From Aromatoleum toluolicum (lineage in GTDB: Bacteria > Pseudomonadota > Gammaproteobacteria > Burkholderiales > Rhodocyclaceae), in NCBI RefSeq assembly GCF_012911005.2, contig NZ_WTVS01000009.1, forward strand, positions 52,644 to 116,643: a stretch of 64,000 bases of DNA, written 5' to 3'. Below are positions 23,918 through 33,258 of this stretch, in pieces. The notes under the pieces are model-generated. The model ran no database searches. It was not told the origin of the DNA and was given only the letters and a program-made list of their open reading frames with translations. A program made the position numbers and the translations under genes. The stretch's first letter is position 1. Each line of letters starts with the position of its first letter.

Positions 23918-24586
23918 ATGAGCAGCCTGCGGCCCAAGTACATCAGCTTCGATTGCTACGGCACCCTGATCAACTTCCAGATGGCCGAACTGGCGCGCGA
24001 GCTCTTCGCCGACCGTATCGCGCCCGAGAACATGGCGCAGTTCACGACCGACTTCGCCCGCTACCGCCTGGACGAGGTGATGGGCGACTGGAGGCCGTAC
24101 GACGAACTGCTGTGCAACTCGGTGGAGCGCACCTGCAAGCGCTGGGGTATCGAGTACCGTGACAACGAAGGCCTGAAGTTCTACAAGGCCGTGCCGACCT
24201 GGCAGCCCCATCCGGACGTGCCTGCGGCCCTGGCCCGCCTGGCCACCGAGTACAAGCTGGTGATCCTGTCCAACGCCATGGACTCCCAGATCCAGGCCAG
24301 CGTCGACAAGCTGGGCGCACCCTTCCACCGCGTCTACACCGCCCAGCAGGCCCAGGCCTACAAGCCGCGCCTGCGTGCCTTCGAGTACATGATCGAGCAA
24401 CTGGACTGCAATCCGGAAGACATCCTGCACGTGTCCTCGAGCATGCGCTACGACCACCTGTCGGCGGACGACGTCGGCATCAAGAACAAGGTCTTCGTCG
24501 CGCGGGGCCACGAGCCCAGCTGGCCGGTCTGGGGCAGCCTCGAGATCAAGGACCTGAGCGGCCTGCCCGCCCTGGTCGGTCTCTGA
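23918..24586 (+). CDS. HAD hydrolase, L-2-haloacid dehalogenase type (copy 1)
   Basis: This 222-residue HAD protein has the nucleophile in FDCYGTLIN (Asp near residue 11), Ser/Asn in ILSNAMD, Lys in AYKPRL and the acidic C-terminal site SSSMRYDHLSADDVG. This is the type II haloacid dehalogenase fold, which hydrolyses a C-halogen or related bond at the 2-position of small carboxylic acids; some members act on phosphoesters. Copy 2 (27574-28242) is nearly identical, with differences scattered and mostly silent, so both copies have been kept under selection. A third, more distant paralog is encoded at 44.35 kb. Start: GGAGTAGAGAA ATG. Confidence 0.85.
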   Translation: MSSLRPKYISFDCYGTLINFQMAELARELFADRIAPENMAQFTTDFARYRLDEVMGDWRPYDELLCNSVERTCKRWGIEYRDNEGLKFYKAVPTWQPHPDVPAALARLATEYKLVILSNAMDSQIQASVDKLGAPFHRVYTAQQAQAYKPRLRAFEYMIEQLDCNPEDILHVSSSMRYDHLSADDVGIKNKVFVARGHEPSWPVWGSLEIKDLSGLPALVGL

Positions 24587-24680
24587 GCGCTGTGCGAGAC
24601 AGGCTCGCGCGGGCCTGTGAGCGTCTCGCCCGCGAGATCGATCCCGTGGGCGAGACCATCGTTACTGCAGGGGTAAACGT

Positions 24681-26438
24681 ATGAGCGACAAGAAAACTGG
24701 ACCCACCCGGCCGCTGCGAAGCGCACGTTGGTTCCGCAAGGACGACCTGCCCGGCTTCGTGCACCGCTCGACCCTGGCGGCAGCCGGATGGAGCCGCGAG
24801 GACCTGATGACACGGCCCGTCGTGGGCATCCTCAACACCTGGTCCGACATCAATCCGTGCAATCTCAACCTTCGCGCCCTTGCGGAGGAGGTCAGGACGG
24901 GAATTCTCGAGGCGGGCGGCATCCCGTTCGAAGTTCCGCTGATGTCGATCAGCGAGAACATCATCAAGCCGACCTCGTTCCCATTCCGGAACCTGCTCGC
25001 AATGGAGGCCGAGGAGTGCATCCGCGCCTATCCCTTCGATGCGGTGGTACTGCTCGGCGGATGTGACAAGACCCAGCCGGGGCTGTTGATGGGTGCCGCG
25101 AGCGCCGGGGTTCCGCTGATCTTCCTGGGCAGCGGCCCGGCCACGCCCCGTTCGGCGACCGGCGGGGATCTGGCCAACGCCACCGGCGTCTGGCGCCTGG
25201 TGGACCAGTTGCGCGCCGGCAAGGTCTCCGAAGGCGACTTCGCCGCGTTCGAGCGTTGTGTAATGGGAACGGTGGGCCATTGCGCCGAGATGGGTACCGC
25301 CTCCTCGATGGCGACCATCTGCGAGGCCCTGGGCGTGTCCCTGCCCGGCAGCAGCCTGATTCCGGCGGTCGACCGCCGTCGCAATCTCTACGCCCGCGAG
25401 GTGGGTCGCCGCAGTGTCCGTATGGCCGCCAAAGGTAGTCCCCGCCCGAACGAGATCCTTGACGCGCGAGCCTTCGACAACGCGATCACGCTCCTGTGCG
25501 CGGTGGGCGGATCGACCAACGTCATCATTCACCTGCTGGCGCTCGCCGGCCGCGTCGGCGTGCCGCTGACCCTGGACCGCTTCGACGAGATCGGCCGACG
25601 CGTGCCGCTGATCGCCAACGTCCAGCCCGCCGGCGAGCACCTGACCGAGCGGCTCATGACCGCGGGCGGCGTGCCGGCCCTGCTCAAGACCCTCAAGCCG
25701 TTCTTGCACCTGGACGCACGCACCGTCGACGGATGCACAATCGGTGAGATCATCGAAACGGCCGAGGTCATCGATGCGGACGTGATCCGCCCGCTGGACA
25801 ACCCGGTGCGATCAGGCGAGACGCTGGTCGTGGTGAGGGGCAACTTGGCGCCGGACGGGGCGGTGATGAAGGCCTGCGCCGCGGACCCGAAGCTGTTCCG
25901 CCATCGCGGCCGTGCGGTGGTTTTCGAGGACGTCCAGACCATCGCCGACCGGATCGACGATCCCGAGCTCGACATCGACGAGAACAGCGTGCTCATCCTG
26001 CGCAACGCCGGTCCGGTGGGCGCGGCGATGCCCGAGTGGGGCATGCTGCCCCTGCCGTGTCACCTGCTGGCACGGGGCGTCCGCGACATGCTCCGCATCT
26101 CGGACGCGCGCATGAGCGGTACCGCCTACGGCGCCGCCGTGCTGCACGTCTCCCCCGAGGCAGCCGTCGGAGGTCCGCTCGCCCTGGTGCGCGACGGCGA
26201 CATCATCGAGCTCGACGTTCCCGCGCGTCGCCTCGAGCTCTGTGTCGCCCCGGAAGAGCTCGAGCGCCGGCGCCAGGCGTGGCAGCCTCCGGCGCCCAAG
26301 CACACGCGCGGATACCGCAATCTCTACAACCAACACGTCGAGCAGGCGCATCGCGGCTGCGACTTCGACTTCCTCCGGGGCGCCAATGAAGAAACCCTCC
26401 CCGAAGGGCTCTTCGATGGCTGGGTCGGAGGCTGGTAG
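24681..26438 (+). CDS. IlvD/Edd-family dehydratase
   Basis: This 585-residue Fe-S dehydratase has candidate cluster ligands in NPCNLN, GGCDKTQPG and VGHCAEMGTASSM, and the C-terminal DARMSGTAYGA. This family contains dihydroxyacid dehydratase, phosphogluconate dehydratase and the sugar-acid dehydratases (arabinonate, xylonate), which remove water to give a 2-keto-3-deoxy acid. The length and the GHC variant of the third motif favour the sugar-acid group over IlvD, but this is a judgement. It follows the first HAD gene by about 95 bp and the hydroxyacid dehydrogenase starts 9 bp after its stop, so dehydration followed by reduction of the keto acid is plausible. Confidence 0.85.
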   Translation: MSDKKTGPTRPLRSARWFRKDDLPGFVHRSTLAAAGWSREDLMTRPVVGILNTWSDINPCNLNLRALAEEVRTGILEAGGIPFEVPLMSISENIIKPTSFPFRNLLAMEAEECIRAYPFDAVVLLGGCDKTQPGLLMGAASAGVPLIFLGSGPATPRSATGGDLANATGVWRLVDQLRAGKVSEGDFAAFERCVMGTVGHCAEMGTASSMATICEALGVSLPGSSLIPAVDRRRNLYAREVGRRSVRMAAKGSPRPNEILDARAFDNAITLLCAVGGSTNVIIHLLALAGRVGVPLTLDRFDEIGRRVPLIANVQPAGEHLTERLMTAGGVPALLKTLKPFLHLDARTVDGCTIGEIIETAEVIDADVIRPLDNPVRSGETLVVVRGNLAPDGAVMKACAADPKLFRHRGRAVVFEDVQTIADRIDDPELDIDENSVLILRNAGPVGAAMPEWGMLPLPCHLLARGVRDMLRISDARMSGTAYGAAVLHVSPEAAVGGPLALVRDGDIIELDVPARRLELCVAPEELERRRQAWQPPAPKHTRGYRNLYNQHVEQAHRGCDFDFLRGANEETLPEGLFDGWVGGW

Positions 26439-26447
26439 GACATCAAC

Positions 26448-27374
26448 ATGAGCATTCTCTATCGATCCGATGCACCGCGTGCGGCCGCCTGGGCGAGCTA
26501 TTTTGCCGAGCACGCTCCCGACCTGGACTTCCGTGTCTGGCCCGATGCCGGCAAGCTCGACGAGGTCGAATACCTGATCGCGTGGCAGGCGCCGGCCGAG
26601 TTCCTCGCCACCCTGCCCCGGCTAAAGGTGTTGTTCTCTTCGGGAGCCGGGGTCGATCACGTCGACTTCTCCGCCGTGCCGGCGCGCATTCCCGTTGTCA
26701 GGATGGTCGAGCCCGGCATCATCAACGGCATGGTGGAATATGTGAGCCTCGCCGTCCTGGCTCTGCACCGCGACTTCTTCGACTATGTGGCGGCGAAGGG
26801 GGCACGCGTCTGGAACCCCCTCGAAGTGCCGCCCGCCTCGGCCCGCAGCATCGGCGTCATGGGGATGGGTTCCCTCGGCCGCGCCGTTCTGGAGCGGCTG
26901 TGGACCTACGGTTTCCGGCTGCGCGGCTGGAACCGCTCTCTGCGCCGGATGGACGGCGTGGAGAGCTTCGCCGGCTCCGATCAGCTGCAGCCTTTCCTCG
27001 AGGGTTGCGACGTCCTGATCTGCCTGCTGCCGCTCACCCCGACGACCCGGGGCATTCTGAACCGCAAGCTCTTCGCGGCGCTGCCTGCCGGGGCGGCGCT
27101 GATCAACGTCGGCCGCGGCCCGCACCTGGTGGATGCGGATCTCCTCGAGGCGCTGAATTCAGGCCAGCTCTCCCGCGCGATCCTCGACGTGACCGATCCC
27201 GAGCCCCTGCCGGCCGAGCATCCCTACTGGATGCATCCGCGGGTGCTCGTGACGCCCCACGTGGCGAGCATGACCCAGCCCGAGTCGGCCGCGCCGATCC
27301 TGCTGGAGAACCTTCGCCGGCATCAGCGCGGCGAGCCGCTTCTGAACGTGATCGATCGGTCCCGCGGCTATTGA
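26448..27374 (+). CDS. D-2-hydroxyacid dehydrogenase, GhrA-like (copy 2)
   Basis: This 308-residue paralog of the dehydrogenase encoded at 20.2-21.1 kb has identical length, the N-terminus MSILYRSDAPRA, the NAD motif GMGSLGRAV, Arg in INVGRGPHLVD, Glu in DPEPL and His in TPHVAS. The two proteins end in the same VDRSRGY/IDRSRGY. It likely reduces or oxidises a short 2-oxo/2-hydroxyacid. It is closely coupled to the IlvD/Edd gene upstream and followed by the second HAD gene. The two hydroxyacid dehydrogenases lie on opposite strands either side of the aldehyde dehydrogenase. Confidence 0.88.
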   Translation: MSILYRSDAPRAAAWASYFAEHAPDLDFRVWPDAGKLDEVEYLIAWQAPAEFLATLPRLKVLFSSGAGVDHVDFSAVPARIPVVRMVEPGIINGMVEYVSLAVLALHRDFFDYVAAKGARVWNPLEVPPASARSIGVMGMGSLGRAVLERLWTYGFRLRGWNRSLRRMDGVESFAGSDQLQPFLEGCDVLICLLPLTPTTRGILNRKLFAALPAGAALINVGRGPHLVDADLLEALNSGQLSRAILDVTDPEPLPAEHPYWMHPRVLVTPHVASMTQPESAAPILLENLRRHQRGEPLLNVIDRSRGY

Positions 27375-27411
27375 GGCGGCCGCCTCCGAATCACAGCAAA
27401 ACATGCTGCGG

Positions 27412-27573
27412 AGCCGAGTCAATACCAACAAATGTGCGCAGCCCGAGGTCAAAAACGGGACGAACCTACATTCATGGAGTGATGTAATTCTTCCACGGAA
27501 GCAATAAACGCAGAGGGTCCCGGCCCATCGAGACCCCGACGCAGAAAACCCCGATCGATACAGGAGTAGACAA
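27412..27573 (+). repeat. HAD leader, direct repeat copy 2
   Basis: This is the second copy of the leader described at 23735-23917. The last 45 bases before the start codon are identical except for one position in the ribosome-site spacer. Confidence 0.75.
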
Positions 27574-28242
27574 ATGAGCAGCCTGCGGCCCAAGTACATC
27601 AGCTTCGATTGCTACGGCACCCTGATCAACTTCCAGATGGCCGAACTGGCGCGCGAGCTCTTCGCCGACCGCATCGCGCACGAGAACATGGCGCAGTTCA
27701 CCACAGACTTCGCGCGCTACCGCCTGGACGAGGTGATGGGCGACTGGAGGCCGTACGACCAGCTCCTGTGCAATTCGGTGGAGCGCACCTGCAAGCGCTG
27801 GGGTATCGAGTACCGTGACAACGAAGGCCTGAAGTTCTACAAGGCCGTGCCGACCTGGAATCCGCACCCGGACGTGCCCGCGGCCATTGCCCGCCTGGCC
27901 ACCGAATACAAGCTTGTGATCCTGTCCAACGCCATGGACGAGCAGATCATGGCCAGCGTCGACAAGCTGGGCGCACCCTTCCATCGCGTCTACACCGCCC
28001 AGCAGGCCCAGGCCTACAAGCCGCGCCTGCAGGCCTTCGAGTACATGATCGAACAGCTGGGCTGCAACCCGGAAGACATCCTGCACGTATCCTCGAGCAT
28101 GCGCTACGACCACCTGTCGGCGGACGACATGGGCATCAAGAACCGCATCTTCGTCGCCCGCGGCCATGAGCCGAGCTGGCCGGTCTGGGGCGCGCACGAG
28201 GTCAAGGACCTGGGCGGCCTGCCGGCCCTGGTCGGTCTCTGA
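27574..28242 (+). CDS. HAD hydrolase, L-2-haloacid dehalogenase type (copy 2)
   Basis: This 222-residue near-duplicate of the HAD at 23.9 kb keeps all HAD motifs (FDCYGTLIN, ILSNAMD, AYKPRL, SSSMRYDHLSADD). Amino-acid changes are few, for example Q/N before PHPD, E/Q near AMD, and A/S in the last 20 residues. The duplication includes the leader, so the unit copied was a promoter plus a gene. The FAD oxidase gene starts 38 bp downstream. The reason for two copies is unclear: dosage, or slightly different substrates. Confidence 0.87.
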   Translation: MSSLRPKYISFDCYGTLINFQMAELARELFADRIAHENMAQFTTDFARYRLDEVMGDWRPYDQLLCNSVERTCKRWGIEYRDNEGLKFYKAVPTWNPHPDVPAAIARLATEYKLVILSNAMDEQIMASVDKLGAPFHRVYTAQQAQAYKPRLQAFEYMIEQLGCNPEDILHVSSSMRYDHLSADDMGIKNRIFVARGHEPSWPVWGAHEVKDLGGLPALVGL

Positions 28243-28280
28243 GCACGCTCCACGACACGACCCGGATACCGGGAGAGATC

Positions 28281-29558
28281 ATGAAACTCGAATCCTATTG
28301 GCTCGACACGGCACCTCTCTTCACCCGCGGCGAGCGGGAGCCCGTGTCCGGGCGTGTCGATGTGGCCATAGTGGGCGGCGGCTTCACCGGCCTCGCCTCC
28401 GCCCTGGCGCTCGCCCGGCGCGGCGCCTCGGTGGTGGTGTTCGAGGCCGGCCGGGTGGTCGGCGAGGCCTCGGGGCGCAACGGCGGCCACTGCAACAGCG
28501 GGCTGGCCCACGACTACGGCGCGCTCGCCGCCCGCATCGGCGCCGAGCGCGCCCGCGCCTACTACCGCGCCTACGAGGCGGCGGTGCAGAGCGTCGAGGA
28601 CATCGTCGTACGGGAGCGCATCGACTGCGACTTCGTCCGATGCGGCAAGCTCAAGCTCGCCGCCAAGCCGGAGCACTACGGCAAGCTGGCGCGGGCCTGT
28701 GAGCGGCTCGCCCGGGAGGTGGATCCCCAGGTGGAGATGATCCCGCCCGAGCGCATCCGCGACGAGGTGGGCACCGACGCCTTCTTCGGCGGCCTGCTGC
28801 AGAAGACAAGCGCCCAGATGCACATGGGGAAATTCGGCGTCGGCCTCGCCGAAGCGGCCGCCCGGCATGGGGCGCGGATCCTTGAGCAGGCCGCGGTGAC
28901 CGAGGTCGAACGCCTCGTGGACGGGACCTACCGTGTGTGTTCAGCTCGCGGCACGGTGCGCGCCACCCAGGTCCTCCTGGCGAGCGGCAACTCCACGGTC
29001 GGACCCTTCGGCTGGTTCCGCCGCCGCATGGTCTCGGTGGGAAGCTTCATCATCACCACCGAGCCGCTGGATCCCGCCCTGCTCGACCGCCTGGTGCCCC
29101 ACCGCCGCGGCTACGTCACCTCGAAAAACGTGGGCAACTACTTCCGCACCACCGCGGACAACCGGCTCGTATTCGGCGGCCGGGCGCGCTTCGCCATGTC
29201 GAACCCGCGCTCGGACCAGAAGAGCGGCCGCATCCTGCAGGCCACCCTCGCGGCAATCTTCCCCGAGCTCGCCGATGCGCGCATCGACTATTGCTGGGGC
29301 GGCATGGTGGACATGACGGCCGATCGCCTGCCCCGCGCCGGTCAGCACGGCGGCATGTTCTACTCCATGGGCTACAGCGGCCACGGCGTGCAGATGTCGG
29401 TGCACATGGGCGAGATCATGGCCGACGTGATGGCCGGCAAGGCGGAGGCGAACCCCTGGCGCGAGCTCGACTGGCCGGCCATCCCCGGGCATTTCGGCAA
29501 GCCTTGGTTTCTCCCCTTCGTGGGGGCGTACTACCGGTTCCAGGACCTGATTCACTGA
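28281..29558 (+). CDS. FAD-dependent amine/amino-acid oxidase, PuuB/DAO type
   Basis: In this 425-residue DAO-family flavoprotein, residues 30-60 carry the FAD motif VDVAIVGGGFTGLASALAL, followed by EASGRNGGHCNSG, a segment typical of gamma-glutamylputrescine oxidase and related enzymes. The C-terminal FAD contact is GYSGHGVQMSVHMG. The expected reaction is oxidation of a secondary or primary amine to an imine, with release of an aldehyde or keto acid and ammonia. It follows the second HAD gene and precedes the ABC importer by about 140 bp, consistent with oxidation of an imported amine. The start follows GGGAGAGATC. Confidence 0.85.
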   Translation: MKLESYWLDTAPLFTRGEREPVSGRVDVAIVGGGFTGLASALALARRGASVVVFEAGRVVGEASGRNGGHCNSGLAHDYGALAARIGAERARAYYRAYEAAVQSVEDIVVRERIDCDFVRCGKLKLAAKPEHYGKLARACERLAREVDPQVEMIPPERIRDEVGTDAFFGGLLQKTSAQMHMGKFGVGLAEAAARHGARILEQAAVTEVERLVDGTYRVCSARGTVRATQVLLASGNSTVGPFGWFRRRMVSVGSFIITTEPLDPALLDRLVPHRRGYVTSKNVGNYFRTTADNRLVFGGRARFAMSNPRSDQKSGRILQATLAAIFPELADARIDYCWGGMVDMTADRLPRAGQHGGMFYSMGYSGHGVQMSVHMGEIMADVMAGKAEANPWRELDWPAIPGHFGKPWFLPFVGAYYRFQDLIH

Positions 29559-29698
29559 CCGCGTCGTCTAAGGAGAATGGAGAGAGAACACCACCATTCA
29601 AGGATTGCTCGCACCGCATCGGCGACCCGGGAAACGGCGATCTGCGCCCTAACCGGCTGCTCGCGAGACAGGGATGTACCTCGGAGGAGAGATAAGTC

Positions 29699-31315
29699 AT
29701 GAAAGACAAAAACGAAAAGTTCGGCGCGCATCAGGATCTGGTGGAGCGCGTCAGCGAAGACCTGGGCCGCGGCGTGTCGCGCCGCGACGTGCTGCGCGCG
29801 CTGATGGCAAGCGGCATCCTCGCCACAACGGCGGGCGGCCTGCTGACGCACACGGGTGCCGCCTTTGCCCAGACGCCGAAGAAGGGCGGCAAGATCCGCG
29901 TCGCCGTCGGCGCCGGTTCCACCGCGGACACGCTCGATCCGGCCAAGGGCGGCAACATCGCCGACAGCGTGCGCCACTACATGTTCTACAGCCGCCTGAC
30001 CACCATCGACACCGAGCTTACGCCCCAGATGGCGCTTGCCGAATCGATGAACACCAAGGACGGGGCGCTGTGGACCGTCAAGTTGCGCAAGGATGTCCGC
30101 TTCCATGACGGCAAGCCGCTGACCTCGGCCGACGTGGTGTATTCCCTGCTGCGCCACAAGAATCCCGCCACCGGTTCCAAAGCCAGGGCGGTGGCCGAAG
30201 AGTTCGAGGAAATCAAGGTGACCGGCCCGCTCGAACTGCAGATCAAGCTGAATTCACCGAACGTCGACCTGCCGGCACTGCTGGGCACCGCCCATTTCTC
30301 GATCATCAAGGACGGCACCACCGACTTCACCACAGCGATCGGCACCGGTCCGTACAAATGCAAGGAATTCAAGCCGGGCGTGCGCTCGATCAGCGTGCGC
30401 AATGACGACTACTGGAAGCCGGGGAAGCCCTATCTTGACGAGATCGAGTACTTCTCGATTCCTGACGAGGCGGCACGCGTGAACGCGCTGCTGTCGGGCG
30501 ACGTGCATCTGATCAATGCCATCAACCCGCGCTCGGCGCCGACCGTATCGGCTGCTCCCGGCTACACGCTGTTCGAATCGAAGACCGGCCATTACACCGA
30601 CATCATCATGCGCGACAATCTCGGGCCGGTGAAGAACCCCGACTTCGTGCTGGCGATGAAATACATGCTGGACCGCGAACAGATGCTCAAGGTGGCCATG
30701 CGCGGGTTCGGCATCATCGGCAACGACCAGCCGGTTCAGCCCTCGAACCGTTTTTACTTTTCCGGCCTGCCGCAACGCACGTTCGACCTGGACAAGGCCA
30801 AGTTCCACCTGCAGAAAGCCGGCATGGCCGGGCAGACCCTGCCGATGGTGGCATCGACGGCAGCCAACGGTTCGGTCGACATGGCGCAGATCCTGCAGCT
30901 GTCGGCGCAGAAGGCCGGCCTGAACCTGGACATCAAGCGCATGCCGGCGGACGGCTACTGGTCGAACCACTGGGCAAAGCATCCGATGTCCTTCGGCAAC
31001 ATCAGCCCGCGTCCGACCGTCGACCTGATGTTCACGCTGTTCTACAAGTCCAATTCGCCGCAGAACGTGTCGGGCTGGAAGAACGAGCAGTTCGACCAGT
31101 TGCTGGACGCGGCGCGCGGTGAAACCAATGACGCCAAGCGCAAGCAGATGTATGCCGACATGCAGGTGATCGTGCATGAGCAGTGCGGCGTCGGGATTCC
31201 GATGTTCATCAACTCGATCGACGGTTTCACGAACAAGCTCAAGGGTTATGGCAGTCATCCCCTGGCCGGACTCATGGGCTTTGATTTCGCCGAGCACGTC
31301 TGGCTCGACGCGTGA
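29699..31315 (+). CDS. ABC importer periplasmic binding protein, family 5
   Basis: This 538-residue SBP_bac_5 protein starts with a Tat signal: twin arginines in VSRRDVLRAL, then a hydrophobic segment and cleavage after GAAFA (about residue 57). The mature part has the family features DTLDPAKGG, LRKDVRFHDGKPLTSADVVYS and RNDDYWKPGKPYLDE. These receptors bind peptides, opines, nickel complexes or glycosides. Use of Tat export means folding before secretion, less common in this family. It is the first gene of the transporter and oxidase operon, with GGAGGAGAGATAAGTC before the ATG. Confidence 0.9.
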   Translation: MKDKNEKFGAHQDLVERVSEDLGRGVSRRDVLRALMASGILATTAGGLLTHTGAAFAQTPKKGGKIRVAVGAGSTADTLDPAKGGNIADSVRHYMFYSRLTTIDTELTPQMALAESMNTKDGALWTVKLRKDVRFHDGKPLTSADVVYSLLRHKNPATGSKARAVAEEFEEIKVTGPLELQIKLNSPNVDLPALLGTAHFSIIKDGTTDFTTAIGTGPYKCKEFKPGVRSISVRNDDYWKPGKPYLDEIEYFSIPDEAARVNALLSGDVHLINAINPRSAPTVSAAPGYTLFESKTGHYTDIIMRDNLGPVKNPDFVLAMKYMLDREQMLKVAMRGFGIIGNDQPVQPSNRFYFSGLPQRTFDLDKAKFHLQKAGMAGQTLPMVASTAANGSVDMAQILQLSAQKAGLNLDIKRMPADGYWSNHWAKHPMSFGNISPRPTVDLMFTLFYKSNSPQNVSGWKNEQFDQLLDAARGETNDAKRKQMYADMQVIVHEQCGVGIPMFINSIDGFTNKLKGYGSHPLAGLMGFDFAEHVWLDA

Positions 31316-31382
31316 CGGGCAGATGGCCGGTGCGCGTGTTCGGTACTGCCGCACCGGTCGCTCGACTGATGGATGACCAATC

Positions 31383-32336
31383 ATGAATGGAACCATTGCA
31401 AGACTCGTGCTGAAACGGCTCGGCGTCGGCGTGCTGACCCTGCTGATCGTGTCGCTCGTGATTTTCACGATCACCGCGCTCTTGCCGGGCGACGCCGCCC
31501 AGGCCCTCCTGGGCCAGGAGGCTACCCCGGAGACCGTGGCGGCACTGCGCGCCACGTTCGGGCTCGACCAGCCGGCCCACCTGCGCTACCTCCAATGGCT
31601 GGGGGGGCTGGTCACCGGCGATCCTGGCAACTCGCTGGTGAACGGCTTGCCGGTCGCGGACCTCATCGGCAGCCGCCTGCCCAACACCCTCAAGCTCGCG
31701 GCGATTGCCGCCCTGGCCGCAGTACCTCTGGCGCTGACCATCGGCATCGTGTCGGCGATGTTCCGCGGCTCGCTTTTCGATCGCCTCATGAACATGGCTG
31801 CGGTCTCCGCCGTTTCGGTACCGGAGTTCCTGATCGCCACGCTCGCGGTGCTGCTCTTCGCGGTTCATCTGCAATGGCTGCCGGCGCTGTCGCACGTCTC
31901 CGAGATCAACTCCTTCGGCGACATGCTGCGCGCCTACGCGATGCCGGTCCTGACCTTGTGCTGCGGGCTGGTGGCGCAAATGGCGCGCATGACCCGGGCG
32001 GCGGTGATCGACCAGTTGAGCGCGCCCTACGTGGAGATGGCGATGCTCAAGGGCGCGCGGCCGGTCCGCGTGGTGCTCACCCACGCGCTGCCGAACGCGG
32101 TCGGGCCGATCGCCAACGCGGTTGCCCTGAGCCTGTCCTACCTGCTCGGCGGGGTGATCATCGTCGAATCGATCTTCCACTATCCCGGCATCGCAACCCT
32201 GATGCTCGACGCCGTCTCCGGCCGCGACATTCCCCTGGTGCAGGCCTGCGCGATGCTGTTCTGTGTGGGTTACATGGTGCTGGTCCTCGTGGCCGACGTC
32301 AGTGCAATCGTTTCGAATCCGAGGCTGCGCAAATGA
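31383..32336 (+). CDS. ABC importer permease, DppB type
   Basis: This 317-residue inner-membrane permease has six hydrophobic segments, beginning with VGVLTLLIVSLVIFTITALLPGD, and the EAA-loop sequence MLKGARPVRVVLTHALPNA that contacts the ATPase. DppB-type subunits carry the N-terminal periplasmic domain seen here (residues 35-95). It lies 67 bp after the binding protein and overlaps the next permease by ATGA. Confidence 0.9.
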   Translation: MNGTIARLVLKRLGVGVLTLLIVSLVIFTITALLPGDAAQALLGQEATPETVAALRATFGLDQPAHLRYLQWLGGLVTGDPGNSLVNGLPVADLIGSRLPNTLKLAAIAALAAVPLALTIGIVSAMFRGSLFDRLMNMAAVSAVSVPEFLIATLAVLLFAVHLQWLPALSHVSEINSFGDMLRAYAMPVLTLCCGLVAQMARMTRAAVIDQLSAPYVEMAMLKGARPVRVVLTHALPNAVGPIANAVALSLSYLLGGVIIVESIFHYPGIATLMLDAVSGRDIPLVQACAMLFCVGYMVLVLVADVSAIVSNPRLRK

Positions 32337-33256
32337 ATCCTTCCATGACTCCCGCGGCGCCCGAGGGCGGCCGCCCCATTGCGCCTTCGATCAAGGCGCA
32401 GTCGGCAAAGCGACGAAGCCGGCGCGGCACGATGTCCGTCACCGGGCTGATCGGCCTCTTCATCGTGGGCTTCTGGCTGGTGATGGCGGTGGCGGGCCCC
32501 TCGGTGGCCCCCCACCCGGGGAACGATCTGATCAGCGACGAGTCCTTCGGCGCCTTGAGCGGTGCGTACCCCTTGGGAACCGACTACCTCGGGCGCGACA
32601 TGCTGAGCCGGGTGCTGCACGGGGCTCCCTACACCATCGGCGTGGCGCTGGCCGGCACCGTGTGCGCCTGCCTGTTGGGCACCATCCTGGGCCTCACCGG
32701 AGCTGCGGCCGGCACCGGCGGCAAGGCGGGACGCTGGGTCGACGAGGTGTTGAGCCGCACCATGGACGCGCTGATCGCGATCCCGAACAAGATGTTCGCC
32801 TTGATCATGGTCGCCTCCTTCGGGTCCTCGGTGCCGCTGCTGATCCTCACCGCCGCGCTGGCCTACACGCCGGGCTCCTACCGGATCGTGCGCGCCCTGG
32901 CTGTCAATGTGATGACCCTGGACTTCATCCTGGCGGCGCGCGCACGCGGCGAAGGCACGGCCTACATCATCTTCATCGAGGTCCTGCCCAACATGTTCCG
33001 TCCGGTGCTCACCGACTTTGGCATGCGCTTCGTGTACGTGGTGCTGCTGCTCGCCGCGATGAGCTTCCTCGGGCTGGGCGTGCAGCCGCCGGACGCGGAC
33101 TGGGGCTCGCTCGTGCGCGAGAACATCCTGGGCCTGGGCGAAGGCGCCCCCGCAGTGCTGGCCCCCGCGGTCGCGATCGCGACCCTCACCATCGGCGTGA
33201 CCCTGCTCATCGACAGCCTCGGCGGGCGCGGCAAGCGCGAGAAGGACGGTGTCTGA
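32333..33256 (+). CDS. ABC importer permease, DppC type
   Basis: This 307-residue permease has a cytoplasmic, basic N-terminus (residues 1-38) before the first membrane helix (LIGLFIVGFWLVMAVAG), the DppC marker YPLGTDYLGRDMLSRVLHGA, and the EAA loop ARARGEGTAYIIFIEVLPN. It pairs with the DppB-type subunit, with an overlap of 4 bp. The fused ATPase gene starts 3 bp after its stop. Confidence 0.9.
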   Translation: MNPSMTPAAPEGGRPIAPSIKAQSAKRRSRRGTMSVTGLIGLFIVGFWLVMAVAGPSVAPHPGNDLISDESFGALSGAYPLGTDYLGRDMLSRVLHGAPYTIGVALAGTVCACLLGTILGLTGAAAGTGGKAGRWVDEVLSRTMDALIAIPNKMFALIMVASFGSSVPLLILTAALAYTPGSYRIVRALAVNVMTLDFILAARARGEGTAYIIFIEVLPNMFRPVLTDFGMRFVYVVLLLAAMSFLGLGVQPPDADWGSLVRENILGLGEGAPAVLAPAVAIATLTIGVTLLIDSLGGRGKREKDGV

Positions 33257-33258
33257 CC

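Noticed and set aside
24681..26438. Calling the IlvD/Edd gene ilvD
   Set aside because: The catabolic neighbourhood and the GHC cluster motif fit sugar-acid dehydratases at least as well.
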